Assembly (NCBI GenBank): GCA_002104985.1
Contig: MCGO01000056.1
Coordinates: forward strand, 186,001-250,000
From: Rhizoclosmatium globosum
Lineage: Eukaryota > Chytridiomycota > Chytridiomycetes > Chytridiales > Chytriomycetaceae
Length of the DNA: 64,000 bases
Direction: 5' to 3'
The position numbers and the translations under genes were made by a program. The notes below the pieces were generated by a model. It saw only the letters and a program-made list of their open reading frames with translations, was not told the DNA's origin and made no database searches. Positions 1 to 11,465 of the stretch are shown piece after piece (positions within the stretch are counted from its first letter, which is position 1; every line of letters begins with the position of its first letter).

Positions 1-14
1 ATTCGATTTCATAC

Positions 15-212
15 TTCTCTTTGACTTAGAGTGTTGAGCTGTCTCGTGAGACCGCCCATTTTATGCAGCTCCATCTTCCTTTTCTGCAATGCCTGGGTAT
101 AGAGGAACCAAATAGCTTCAGACGACTTTGCATACAAAGACCCACGATCTCTTGATTCCAATTCTTTCAAAAACGCGTCAACAGTGAGGTCTGCAATGAA
201 TTGGTCGTTCAT
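15..212 (-). CDS. 5' coding exon of an unidentified gene, cut by the window edge
   Basis: A 66-codon first coding exon starts at ATG 212-210 and ends in frame at a GTATGA splice donor (positions 14-9), so the rest of the gene lies left of the window. The peptide (MNDQFIADLTVDAFLKEL at the start) is hydrophilic, probably helical and rich in charged residues, with no signal peptide or membrane segment. I do not recognise the family. Just upstream of the ATG (216-258) is a CAAAA/CAAA-rich simple repeat, which would lie in the 5' UTR. The start is the first in-frame ATG below that low-complexity stretch. Confidence 0.45.
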
Positions 213-338
213 TTTGGCAAAACAAACAAAACAAACAAAACAAACAAACAAACAAAACTGTCAAACTTCCAAACATTCACGGGCCGTGTTGGCTTTCTTC
301 GACGGGCCATGAATACAAGATAAGTGACACACAAATTC

Positions 339-860
339 GCGGTGGATATCCATTTGAGCGAGCGAGAGAAGTATACCTGGAGAGCCTCAAAAAGGCTGCT
401 GGTTTTGCGGTACGACACCAGGTCACGCCGGCCAATCAGTGGGCTAGTTGCTGTTTGCTTCAAGCAGTCCAACAGTCTGGCTTTGCGATCGTCTCAAGCC
501 GGGAGATTAGCTCAGCTTCCTTGTATATTTAACGCGGTGGATATCATTTTGAGCGAGCGAGAGAAGTATACCTGGAGAGCCTCAAAAAGGCTGCTGGTTT
601 TGCGGTACGACACCAGGTCACGCCGGCCAATCAGTGGGCTAGTTGCTGTTTGCTTCAAGCAGTCCAACAGTCTGGCTTTGCGATCGTCTCGAGTAGGGAG
701 ATTAGCTCAGCTTCCTTTATATTTAACGCGGTTATGAGTCGAGGTCTCGTATGGGACCTGCTAGTTTTGCGGTACGGCACCAGGTCACGCCGGCCAACTA
801 GTAGGCTGGTTGCTGTTTGGTTCAAGCAGTCCAACTGGTCTGGCTGTGAGGTCCTTTGGT
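339..860. repeat. Three tandem copies of a ~195-bp repeat
   Basis: Copy 1 is 339-533, copy 2 is 534-727, and a divergent, shorter copy 3 runs from 728 to about 860. Copies 1 and 2 differ at only a handful of positions (near 351, 500 and 523) and keep the phase of a shared open frame because the unit is 195 bp. Copy 3 keeps the core around the GGTCACGCCGGCCAA block but differs at its start and end. No gene, terminal inverted repeat or poly-A tail is evident. It may be a short interspersed or satellite-like element; the class is unknown. Confidence 0.8.
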
Positions 861-1473
861 TCAAGGGACTGAATCAGCTGGCGACTGTTGTCTCCATCAC
901 ATTCTGCCCTTTCCTCTAATTTGCTTTAAAGCATGTCTCTCTCGCTAATACTACTTCATATTATATTGCTAGATCCATGCGACTGACGATGCCGCTTGAT
1001 AGGAAGTACGCGTTTTGGTTTGTCAACAGTTAGACACTGTCACACCATCCAAATATGTACGCTTCTTTTCAAACCCTTCGCACATCCGAATATTAACTCT
1101 TTGTGACAGATAATTGTGGTGCTTGATCGTCCTTGATTAATCCTCAGAGTATTCAGTCTTGTTGGGAGTTGTTGGGATTTATGTTGGGATTTATGTTATG
1201 TGAATTCATCTTCGTCAATAAACAGTCAATAAATAAATAACTATTATTTTACACGGTGTTTGATTCCCTCGGCTGTTTGCCAAACTCATTTGGATCAGGA
1301 AGGTGCACCCTTTACATCTCATTGAAATCTCTCAGTCAGTTCTCAAGCTAGTCCCAACTTTCCTGATGTACGTGGTCGTTCACCCTCGTACTTCATTCAA
1401 AAAGCTGATGATGTTTTGGTGCCTCACTCCTTTCACACTATCACTAACCAAGAGAGAAGCATTTTATTTATGC
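861..1473. other. Intergenic stretch with no recognisable gene
   Basis: AT-rich sequence between the tandem repeat and the 3' end of the methyltransferase gene. It contains a short ATAAATAAATAA-type stretch near 1218-1238. Open frames here (for example 1303-1551, plus strand) show no family resemblance, so I see nothing else. Confidence 0.5.
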
Positions 1474-2716
1474 TTAATTCCAAACCCCAGGAATAAACAC
1501 CCAACTTCGTTTACGGTACTCTTCGTATTGAGGACCAAAAAAGTGCACTAAAGTATCCTCCTCAATACGGATTCTGTTGACGAAAAACTTGCAGAGAGCG
1601 ACACAGTAACCAAGACACGCGACAGGATTTTTCATGACGCCGCCTTGCAGAATGACTGCCCAGTAGAAAAAGGCGGTATAAGAAGGGTGTCGAAGGATAG
1701 AGTAGATTCCGTCTGTGACGAGGACATGGTTGTGTTCTTTTCTGAATGATATGAGGTGTGTAAAGTTTGCGCCTGCGGTCATCATAGCAAGGGAGCGGAG
1801 AGATTGAAAGAGGAGGACAGTAATGCATCCTGTTGATTAAATATTAATATTTTCAACGCGGAGAGTGAGTGGAATAAGGAATCTTTATCAGAGGTTTCTG
1901 CAAGAGGAGGGTTGGGCACCTTACCAACAATTGTCCATGCGTCCAACTGTTTTGATGAAGGCCAAAAGTACCATTCAACCAAGTACTCAATGAAACCGAA
2001 AGAGAGGGCAATATGATAAGCTCTTGAATGATTCAGGACGAATGCTGCGGGGGAGGGATGTTTGAGTAAATTCTATGAATTAAAGAGCATACGCAAATGG
2101 TATGGAATGAAACGTACAATTCATGCCAACATCATATCGATGCATTGCAGTCGTGAGGTATTCCATGTAATGAAAGAGAGATAGAAAGCCCAGGTACAGG
2201 CCCAGCAGTTGATGTGTCTGAAGAAAAGAGGGACAAGTTGTCATGAGTTAACAAACAAGTGATAGAAGGTGGGTATATAGAAAATTCACTAACAGAGCCA
2301 ATGAATGCATGAGTAAAGCCAGCACACAAAGTAACCCCGAGGACAAAAGAGAGCAGAGACACCTGAGCATGCGAGTGATTTGTGTCGTAGAGGCGTCCGA
2401 GAAGCCGGCGCATTGACAGTGGCGGTAGGCCAGTCTCTTGTTCATTGTCATTGCTGCAGTTGTCGTTGCTGTTCAAACGCAGATCCACGGGCAACTGAGC
2501 ACGTTGAATGCCCGAGCGTCGATTCGAGTTTGAGTTTGAGTTTGAGTTTGAAACTGAGTTTGAGACAGAGATTGGATTGACAAGGTTTTGGTGTTGTGTG
2601 GCATGACCGTTGTTCAAGTTAATGTCCGAATCAAGGTGGTCATCGTCATCGCTTTCTGGAGAACCAAATGGATTCGATGATTCGCGAAGCTTCCGAGTGA
2701 GTTTGATGCGATCCAT
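1474..2716 (-). CDS. STE14: Protein-S-isoprenylcysteine O-methyltransferase (ICMT/Ste14)
   Basis: Methylates the carboxyl group of prenylated C-terminal cysteines (Ras-like proteins, a-factor-type peptides) in the ER membrane using SAM. Exons 2716-2294, 2217-2118, 2044-1925 and 1829-1474 give 332 aa. Visible family signatures are the FHYMEYLTTA helix, the SFVLNHSRAYHIA segment, the RHPSYTAFFYW motif of the SAM/substrate pocket, and the C-terminal EEDTLVHFFGPQYEEYRKR block. The first ~135 residues are an unusual low-complexity extension (acidic patch, then a Ser-Asn repeat) before the first hydrophobic helix. The start lies 37 bp from the divergent RING-finger gene, so the two probably share a promoter. 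Family assignment is strong; the role of the extension is unknown. Confidence 0.93.
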
Positions 2717-2753
2717 TCTTTCTTGTTGAATTGGTTGAATTGCAAAGAAAAAG

Positions 2754-5395
2754 ATGGCACCAAAGAGAAATCGCCTTCTTGATGAAGACGATGAAGACGA
2801 TGATTACCACCGACAAGACAGCAGCAGCAGCAGCAACAACAGAGAAACAGAAGCACAGAATAGGCGCGTGCGAATGCGGTCGATGCGTTCGTCTTCGTCG
2901 TTGGCATCATCGACTGTCGCTTCCACATCAACCTTGTCTTCCACGTCTACGTCTACATCCACATCCACTTCAGCAGCAGACGCAGAAGCAACCGCCACTT
3001 CGGATGCACGCAGCAATCGCCATCAACAGCGCTCTTCGATCCTCGCGTCGCTGCAATCGATGCTGCAGTCTGATGGTGTTGGTGCTGTGGATCCGGCGCA
3101 GCCACTCGACCAATCAACGGCTGATAATAACAATGCCCAGACACAGTTGGACCAGCAGCAGCAACAAGAGCAGCAGCCACGAGTCTTTCGCGGAATCACC
3201 CTGACCTTGGTCCTTGGTCTGGGTCCTCCTCCGCCAAACAACAACAACCGTCAACCAACAAACTCGGCAAATGCGCAGCAACAGCAGAATCAGAATCAGA
3301 ATCAATCTTTTATTCCCTCGTTTCCCTTTTTGAATAATTTGGACGGCCTTCCAATCCCGCCAAACGGTCACAACTTCACCTTTGCCAGACCAATGCCTCA
3401 GTCTCAACAACAACAACAACAACAACAATCATCCAATTCTTCGTCATCATCGTCATCGATCTTTAGTTCGATGGTAAATAACGATGGCAGAGACGACTTT
3501 CTTTCACGGTTACGCCAGAATAACTCCTCTGGAAGCGGAAGCAATGGCCCTCACCCTGTTGTACAGCAACCTAATGCACAACAGTCTCAAAGTTCACAAT
3601 CAACAAATCAGCAACAAAATCAATCTTCACTCTTGAACCCTATCCCTTGGCCTTTCCCGTCCTTCTCATCCACCCCTGCCCCTCCCCCACCTGTCTCATC
3701 TACTCCCTCTCCAAATCCAAATCGGAGATCTACATCGTCCCTCTCTTCCCTCTTCCATCTTGGTGCTCCATCATCAACAACAGATACATCTACAACTTCC
3801 ACATCTTCTATTATACCCACTTTTGGTCTCTCGTCTCTTTTTAATCGGTTCAGTGGCGGAAGTTCTAGTTCAAACTCACAACCTCAATCCGCTGCATCGT
3901 CTTCCAGTGATTCTTCTCATCCACATAACAACGCCGCATCAAACCCATCCGGGCCCCATTCAGCCAGTAACGGTGCTGATAATTCATCTACCAACAATAA
4001 TTCCATCAACAACGACATTAATAACACCATCCAAGGTCATCCCGAAAGACCACAACAACCATTCCCAAACTCATTTGCGTCTTTACTCCGAACCTTACGG
4101 TCTCAATCACAATCGAACGCCCAATCTACAAATACAGGATATGCGTCGGGAAGTCGTCAAGACACAAGCGGTACAACCCAAAACAGGCCTCGAATCTTGT
4201 CTCTTCCTGGAGGTGACTACATTTAATTACTCTCGCATTTCTTTTCTTACATTATACAACTCCAAAACAATAGGACTCCAAGACCTTCCTCCTGAGCACC
4301 GAGAACGAATCTCACAGATTCTGCAAGCACAGTTTGGAGCTAGAGAAGCAAGAGAAGGTGGCAGTGAAGCAAGTGGTGCAGAAGGAAGAAGAAGAGGGGA
4401 CGCCGCACGGATTTTAAATGGGCCTGTTATTACTTTCAGGATTCGGTTGGGAGACCCTCAGCCTGTGGTACCTGAGAGTGATGCTGCAGCATCGGCGCAA
4501 CAAGGTACTGGCGAACAACAGCAGCAGCAGCAACAACAACAACAACAAGAAGGACCGAGAAGGAGTTTGCGACTAAATCCAGGAGCTGGTGCATCTGCAA
4601 ATAGTGGAGAAACAACGACGGGTGAGCAAGCTCAACCCAGTGACGGTCCATCCATTGGTGGTAGACGATTGTTCCGTGGATTACCAGGGGTTACAGTCTA
4701 TGAAGTTGGTAGTGGTGGTGGTGGTGGTGGAAGTCAAGGTGGAGAAGGTCCAAACACGCTTCCCGAACCGTTGCTGGCCCTAATTGAAGGAATGATGTGG
4801 GGTCTTTTGAATGGTGCTGGCGGGATTGGTGGCTTGCATATGCAGGGACAGCCACCTGCTAGTGATGCGGCGATTGCTGAACTTGAAGTTGTAGATGTCA
4901 GTGTGCTGGCTGAAGTGCGGAAACGGAAAAGAGGGGAGGAAGATTGCGGGGATGAAAAGTGTGTTGTCTGCCAAGATGAGTTTGTGCAGAAGCAGGATGG
5001 GGATGCGGCGGAGACTGAGAGAGGTGGTGATGATGGTGATGGTGAAGAGTATGTCGTGTTGCGGATGCCTTGCCAGCACTTGTTCCATGGAAGTTGCTTG
5101 AAACCGTGGTTAAAGACTAGTAACACTTGTCCAACTTGTCGGTATGAGGTATGTCATTAACTGTGTATTTGTCGTAGATTATCACACTGATCCCTCCTTC
5201 CAGATTATGACTGATAACGCTGATTATAATGTTGGTGTGACCGAAAGAATGGCTGCACGTGCAGCTGGAGACAAGTCAAAGGGATGTGCGTCCGGTGATG
5301 CTGCTGATACAAGCAGTGGCTCAGGGAGCACTGATGATTCTGGGGAATGTGTGGATGATGATAATGGCAGAAGAAAGAGACGACGTTTGGACTAA
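2754..5395 (+). CDS. RING-H2 E3 ubiquitin ligase, largely disordered
   Basis: Exons 2754-4212, 4274-5148 and 5204-5395 give 841 aa. Residues 1 to about 480 are low-complexity (Ser, Gln, Asn, Pro-rich, with glutamine runs). The RING-H2 lies near residues 738-780, with an opening CVVC pair, an acidic 33-residue loop, then CQHLFHGSC and a closing CPTC pair. The C-terminal tail ends in a basic RRKRRR cluster that may be a nuclear signal. RING-H2 proteins hand ubiquitin from an E2 to substrate. Long flanking disorder around a RING resembles the San1 nuclear quality-control ligase, but RNF126-like ligases are an equally possible relative. The RING is split by the last intron just after the final zinc ligands. 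A polyadenylation hexamer follows at 5404. Confidence 0.85.
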
Positions 5396-5403
5396 TATGA
5401 ACA

Positions 5404-5409
5404 AATAAA
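5404..5409 (+). terminator. AATAAA polyadenylation hexamer of the RING gene
   Basis: A perfect AATAAA lies 9 nt after the TAA stop, close to the 3' end of the convergent IDH2 gene. It is the usual place for a cleavage signal in this compact genome. Confidence 0.45.
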
Positions 5410-5487
5410 GAATCAAATCATCATTATGTGTTTTTATTTTCGTCAACCGCAATGAACAGGGTAAGAGATTCCAGAAGATGATTTGAC

Positions 5488-7089
5488 TTAGTGAAGGTTC
5501 TTGATGACAGCCTGGGTGAACTGGGTGTTGGTAGCCTTACCACCGAGGTCTCCAGTACGGAACTGACCCTCAGCAATGGTCTTCAAGACAGCCTTTTGAA
5601 TGCGCTCAGCGTGGGCATCCAACTTCATGTGACGCAACATCATAACAGAGGAGAGGAGGAGGGCAGTTGGGTTAGCCAAGTCCTTTCCAGCGATATCTGG
5701 GGCAGTACCGTGGACCTATAAGTAAAAATAGAATTCAATGAATAAGTATAGGGAATGAATGCAATAAACAAAAAGAAACATACACTCTCGAAGATGGAGG
5801 CCTTTCTACCAATGTTTCCAGATGGAGTCAAACCAAGACCACCAATCAAACCAGCTCCCAAGTCAGACAAGATGTCTCCGTACAAGTTTGGCATGACCAT
5901 GACAGTGTCGCTGAAGTCGGTTGGGTCTTGCACAATCTGCAAGCAAACACGGTCAAGAAGGGCGTCTTGGACCTTGATGTCTGGGTAGTTCTTGGCAACG
6001 TCCAAAGCAGTGGCCAAGAAGAGACCGTCGGCCTGCTTCTGAATGTTGGCCTTGTGGACGATGGTAACGTTCTTACGGCCGATGGAACGGGCGTATTCGA
6101 AAGCGTACTCAGAGACACGACGGGAGGCCTCTTCGGTAATGAGCTTGATGGATTGAACGACTCCGTCAACGACCTGATTGATTTCGTAAGATAAAGTTTC
6201 TTCGGAGGAAGGTGAGGTATTCGTTGTTATCGAATTCCTATATCAGATCACTGATACTCCAGGTTTTGAGATTCAAGAATGCATTCGGAATTCGTCCAGT
6301 ATTTTCCATACACTGAGGTGATTTCGTGAGAGTATACTTACAGTGTGCTCAATTCCGGAGTATTCACCCTCAGTGTTTTCACGGATGAGGACAGTGTCGA
6401 CGTTGTCGAATGGAGTCTTGTAACCGACAATAGATTTGCAAGGACGAACGTTGGCGAAGAGGTCGAAAGTTCTGTAAGGAAGGGAAAGCCATCGATAAGT
6501 CAAATTTTTCTTTTTTTTGGAGTTCCCTTATCTCTGACGTACCTGCGGAGGGTCAAGTTAAGAGAAACGTGTCCCTTTCCGATTGGGGTCTCAAGAGGGC
6601 CTAAGGGAAGGGTGGAGTGGGTTAATACAGTGTGTTGTTGAGAAATCGCGATATGAATTCAAGGGCTGATAAGAAATCGCCCATCGCGAAATGCAAGATA
6701 GAAAGGGGAACTAGCTTGGAACGCACCCTTCAAGGCAATCTTGTTACGGTTGATGGAGTGCAAAGCCTCGTCTGGGATGGCAGTCTTTCCGTTCTTCAAG
6801 ACTGGAGTGACGTTGACATCCTCCCACACGATTGGAACCTTATCGGCCTCGAAGATCTGCTTGACGGATCTAGAGATTTCTGGGCCGATACCGTCTCCTG
6901 GAATCATGGAAACAACTCGGTATCCATTCTGTCGATGCAAGGATATCGCATTGGACGCTTAGCACGGTGATCATGGCACCTAGGCAAAAGCAGACTTACG
7001 GGGGCAAAGGTTCCCTGGTCGTTGGTGGTGTTGGCGAAGGTTCGTCTGGCAGACACGACTCGGGAGACGTTGTTTCTCAAGCGGAACAT
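5488..7089 (-). CDS. IDH2: Isocitrate dehydrogenase [NAD+], catalytic subunit, mitochondrial
   Basis: Oxidatively decarboxylates isocitrate to 2-oxoglutarate in the TCA cycle, as a hetero-oligomer with a regulatory IDH1 subunit. Exons 7089-7000, 6928-6727, 6600-6543, 6471-6342, 6173-5784 and 5715-5488 give 365 aa. Residues 1 to ~25 are Arg/Ser-rich, as in a matrix-targeting peptide. Diagnostic motifs are [11 protein letters not shown], the substrate loop [32 protein letters not shown], the VHKAN lysine and [17 protein letters not shown] with metal-binding aspartates. The substrate-loop sequence and the intact catalytic residues match the catalytic (IDH2/alpha) rather than the regulatory subunit. 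It is convergent with the RING gene. Confidence 0.95.
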
Positions 7090-7433
7090 GGTTGGTTTGT
7101 TGGAGGCAAGAAAAAGGCGGTTGGAAAAAAGAAGTCACAGGAAAAAGAAACACTGTTGCGATTGGTTCTTTTCCTCCCTTCCGTTCTGTAACAGTGCAAG
7201 TTGATTAATCAACGCGTCTTTCTTTCTCAAGACCTACACATTGTTAATAATAACAAGCTAGATCATCGGCAATGGTGTAAAAGTAAAAGCGAAACAGAGA
7301 TATAGGGTGAAGAGAAAGGAATGTGGAAGCTTTTCTACCAACTCGTGGCAAAGTAACTGTAGTTTCATTTTCTCATCATTCTGTCTGTGACAGACTGGGT
7401 GGCTCAAAAACGTGTTGTCACAAACATCCCAGA

Positions 7434-8723
7434 ATGGTTGCACAAACCCCAACCCCTTCTGCCGCAGCTCAAACACCGCTCCTGCACGTCTTCCTATCTT
7501 CGCTTTCCACTGCAGAGCCAGTGCCAGAAGAGCACCAGATTGTGTCCAATGTGGACGCTAGCAGATCCCGGGTCTACCAAGAGTACAAGCGTCAGAAGGA
7601 ACTGCAGAGATTAGTCAATCTTGCAGCTGGTGCTACTTCTGGCAGAGACTCTCAAGCTCGCCGAAATAAGCTTGGTCTGGAGGGGTCTCGAAGAAGACGA
7701 CGACAGGAGAATGGTAACACACTTTCGATCTAATCTGATGTGGATCTGAAACAGTTCAACTTACACTGCCCTTTCCCTCCCCCACTGTCATACTGTAATA
7801 GACACTTTTGCCCATCACCCTTTGATTCGAGCTTTGGATCCTACTAGCTCCAATTTGTTTGATCAACGTGATATGTATCCTGGTCCTCAGATGCCTCAAC
7901 CTGCGGCAATCTTTTCAAGACTGCCACAATCCATTCGTAGTACCATTGCGAGTGCAATGGTTTTGGACACAGCTGTCATGCCATCCATGAATCCCCACTA
8001 CAATGAAAGAACTCTTTGCCGCTGTACCCGCAGTGTCGGAAGTCATGCCCTCTCTAAAGCAGACAGGCTACAAATCTCAAAAGGCCTCAAGAAGTGGGGT
8101 GAACACCGTGATACTGACTTGGCGCTGCTTGAACTTGCTGTTCAAAGTTTCTTTGACAGTGTCTACAATCCTGTAGTGGTTGAGAAGGATGAGAATATGG
8201 TTCCTGATGCTTCGAGTGTAGAAGAGGAATGGGTTGTCATCAACGAAAAGTCCGAACTTCCAGACTTCTCTGACTTGACTTTTGGAAAGACTTGGACAAC
8301 GAAATACGCCACTCCTGACTTTGAAAAGTCTAAAAGCGGAGAAGACGGATGGTGTCAAGTTGTTAACAAGGATGGGAATGGAAAAGGAATGAGTTTGATC
8401 ATCCGCGACCAGTTCTTGAAAGTTGCAATTCACCTGCTAGCGAAGTTCTATGGACTTAAATCGAACAGTATGTTTTCTAGTCACTCACTTAACTAAGAAT
8501 TCATTTGGCTCTGTTTCCAGGTGTCGATGATGCGGATTCTGGGGAAAGAATCACTCACTTGAACTTTTATCCAAACGGAAAGAATTGCTACTCAGATAGT
8601 CCTGAGGAAGTCAAGACAGAGAAATTAAGTTCCGCAATTGATTGCTTGAAAGATCGATCCAAGGCAGGGGCAGTGTTTCTCGTTCCAGAAGGAGCATTCA
8701 CAACCTTCTTCTTCCAGCGTTGA
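7434..8723 (+). CDS. R3H-domain protein with R3H-associated N-terminal region (R3HDM4-like)
   Basis: Exons 7434-7713, 7802-8467 and 8521-8723 give 382 aa. The N-terminal part (YQEYKRQKELQRLVN, then a basic RRRRRQEN stretch leading into a DTFAHHPLIRALDP segment) resembles the domain found ahead of R3H domains in R3HDM4-type proteins. Near residues 300-345 the pattern FLKVAIHLLAKFYGLKSNS followed by DSGERITHLNF fits an R3H single-strand nucleic-acid-binding fold. The signature RxxxH appears as KVAIH, so the arginine is replaced by lysine. Intron 2 interrupts the R3H domain. The cellular role is not known; RNA binding is inferred from the fold only. Confidence 0.7.
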
Positions 8724-8836
8724 AACTGTCCAATAAACTTTGCGAAATATGTTTTACAAACAGCTACGCTTCGTATATTCTCCACTGAAACAAGCCGATG
8801 AAAGGTACAAGATGATTCCAAGATGAAAACGATTCC

Positions 8837-9912
8837 TCAATCCATTCTTCCCTTCAAGGTTCTGGTAATAACTCCTTCTGGAGTAATAACGTGGACGATT
8901 CCACCCCAACCAGAAATGGCATCACGATCCACTCCGTTCATCAAAGCTTGACTAATAGTTTCGAATAAGTCCTCTGGCTCCTGTTGACCAATTCTATCAT
9001 GTTAAGAATACAAGCAGACGAAGGGGAAAGTTACATACAAGATCTGGTTCCCAAAGTGCCTCACACATTCCGTACAGTTGGTTCTCAGCAGTTCCACTCA
9101 CAACGAAATCATTGGGTGTAGTAATGCATCCAATACCGTCCATATTACAGATGTAAGGCTCATTTTTGGCGTCGAGACCAGCAATCGTTGGGAAACAGAA
9201 GTATCCACCGAATCTGAAGAGTGAATCAAGGAATAAGAATTCTGAATTGTAAATAACGACAGAGGAATGTATCGAATACGCGACTTCCATTCAAATGTTC
9301 AATGAACGCGCAACACCATTCCTCCTCCAAAACAAAAAATGTATGGACCTACCTCTTCTCATACAGTGTTGATGAAACCATGTGCGCAAATGTCTTTGGA
9401 GTAATTTCACGCTCTTCGCGCAAGTGGTACATGTCCACCTTCATGCGGAACTTTTCCGAGCTGAGCGATGCGGGGAAGGACAAAGTCGCGATTCGAGTTG
9501 AAGCAGAGACACGATACGAGATATTGAAGCAACAAACGGATGCATGCATGCAGGCGACAGGATGGGAGGCGAGAGGGAGGGTAGGGATAGGGAGAAGGTA
9601 AAGGTGGTGAGCATACAGCAAGGACACCAAAGCACTAACTAAAGCACTACTACTACTCACAGGGTCTGGACGTCCGTGGCAAGACCCGCAAGTCCAAAGT
9701 AGATCTTGTCTGTTGCGGGAAACACCTTCTGGAAGTCTGTGCCCAACGTCAACGCCTGAACTCCGAAGCGACGATCCGCGGCGATGGCGACACATCCCTT
9801 GCCCTTCATGGCAATGATGGCCCCTCCGTTGTATTCCATAATACTCTGTGCATGCCAGACTTAGGGTTAGCGAACAGGTAAACGGGTCGCGTGTCAGAGC
9901 TGTCCTCACCAT
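8837..9912 (-). CDS. PUP3: 20S proteasome subunit beta-3
   Basis: Structural, non-catalytic beta subunit of the 20S core. Exons 9912-9910 (the ATG alone), 9845-9661, 9460-9353, 9213-9039 and 8980-8837 give 204 aa, the normal family length. The sequence begins [17 protein letters not shown] and continues [11 protein letters not shown], with no propeptide and no catalytic Thr1, as expected for beta-3. Later landmarks are [17 protein letters not shown] and [20 protein letters not shown]. The initiator codon is followed directly by a GTGAGG donor. Splicing to the acceptor at 9846 restores the conserved MSIM start, which supports the ATG-only coding exon. 3' end is convergent with the R3H gene (113 bp). 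Confidence 0.95.
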
Positions 9913-10160
9913 CTTGTTGGTTGGTTGGTTTTTGTTGCTTGCTTTTTGGGACGCGTTGCTTCAAACCAAAAACTCAACCAAACAAAAAGAGAACAAAATC
10001 GAACAGAACAAGAGATCCCTTTTTTTGGCTAAATTCTACACATCCAACAGAATAAAAAAGGAAATGCGAAACCTTGATAAATATAACACACGTGGAAACA
10101 AAAAGTAAAGTACAAGCAGATGAAAACTGAAGAGGAGCGGCATTTTTGTGGCGAATGCAA

Positions 10161-11428
10161 TCACGATGATCCACAGATGGAAAGCTCCCGCATTTGCTGC
10201 AAAACTCCTTCCACTTGTCCATCAAGACCTTCCCCTCCATTAGATGCCCCCGCTTTCTCAAATGCGCGTTCAATATCTTTGAGTTTATGGAACGCCCCTT
10301 CGTTGAAAGCCAATTGTGATTTGACCAATGCTTCGAAACTAGGATCCAAGTACGGTACACGAAGATCAATCAATTTCGGAATTTCGGCCACAAGCTGATT
10401 ATTGATTGAATCATATACTTCTTTCGCTTGGTTGGTTGCAGCGAGTGCCTTATGAACAAAAAAAGTCAGGAATAAGAGAGTTTGTGAAACGAAAAAGTAC
10501 CTGAGGGTATGCTTGAGGATCATTTGACGGTTTATCAGCCAGTTTTCTCGATTTACTTAGTAGCTGGTCATAATCTAGCAATTTCTTCTGTCTCTTTTTG
10601 ATGGCTTCATTAAAGTCAGGGAACGCCTGAATCAGTTTTCCTAATGGCTCTAATACAGTGACACGACAATTTGTATCCTGAAAGAATCTGCATTAGGTCA
10701 TCCAAAGCCTGTCCTTTCTCAGCTACAAACCAGCTCGTTTCTGCACTCCTCATCCAATTTCTCAACAGCTTGCTTATACTGCAATCCAGCGTATCCAAGA
10801 GGTCCCCCTTCATCGTAAAAGTGATCCACAGTTTCTGCCATACGTTGCTGGGCCACCGTCATCGCTATGAACAAATAAGTACTGGCATCAACAAGACTTC
10901 ACAACTTACCTCTCACAGAATCCAAGTATCCTTTTGCATCCCGATGCAATTTCTCGATCTTTTGTTCAAATCTAGTTGTACGTTACATACGTAAGTATCC
11001 TCGCCAATTTGTTTCTGAAAGAGGAAGTTTCCCAGAATACCACGACCAGGCCTTTTCATCCTCGATAATATGCATGGTAATAGTTCTACTCCAGCTCAAC
11101 AAGCTATCCATCCACCTGTCAAAACACCTCCTCCTCATACAGCCACCAGTCTCCTCCGCCAACGTCCAAATAATGACTCTCAAACATCATGTAAAGTACT
11201 ATATCCGTTATTTGATTTCTACTAGACTGTGCTATAGCTCTAGATTTCCCCTCAAGTTGTTCACACCAAGCAACAACAGCCCCCCAACTCAACTACCACC
11301 GATCTCTAAGAAGAGGCATCTTCACTTCAGAGTGCATACATACGTTTTGAATCGCTTCTCCTCTTCATCGAAATCTTTGTCCACCTAATCGTACCATATT
11401 TTAACACATGTGCAAATAAACCTGTGAT

Positions 11429-11465
<37 letters not shown>

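Noticed and set aside
503..520. tRNA-like A box within the tandem repeat
   Set aside because: No correctly spaced B box and no cloverleaf could be drawn, so it is not annotated as an RNA gene.
324..864. Open frames on both strands across the 195-bp repeats (up to 137 codons)
   Set aside because: They exist because the unit length is a multiple of three and lacks stops in that frame; no family resemblance and the sequence repeats itself.
1303..1551. Plus-strand 82-codon frame downstream of the repeats
   Set aside because: Overlaps the end of the methyltransferase gene on the other strand and has no recognisable domain.
10983..11183. Minus-strand frame in RVS161 intron 3 containing WMDSLLSWSRTITMHII, resembling the BAR segment LDSLRAVTASQ
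   Set aside because: The genuine segment (YLDSVRAMTVAQ) is encoded by exons 4 and 5 and aligns without gaps; including this one would duplicate it and break the frame.
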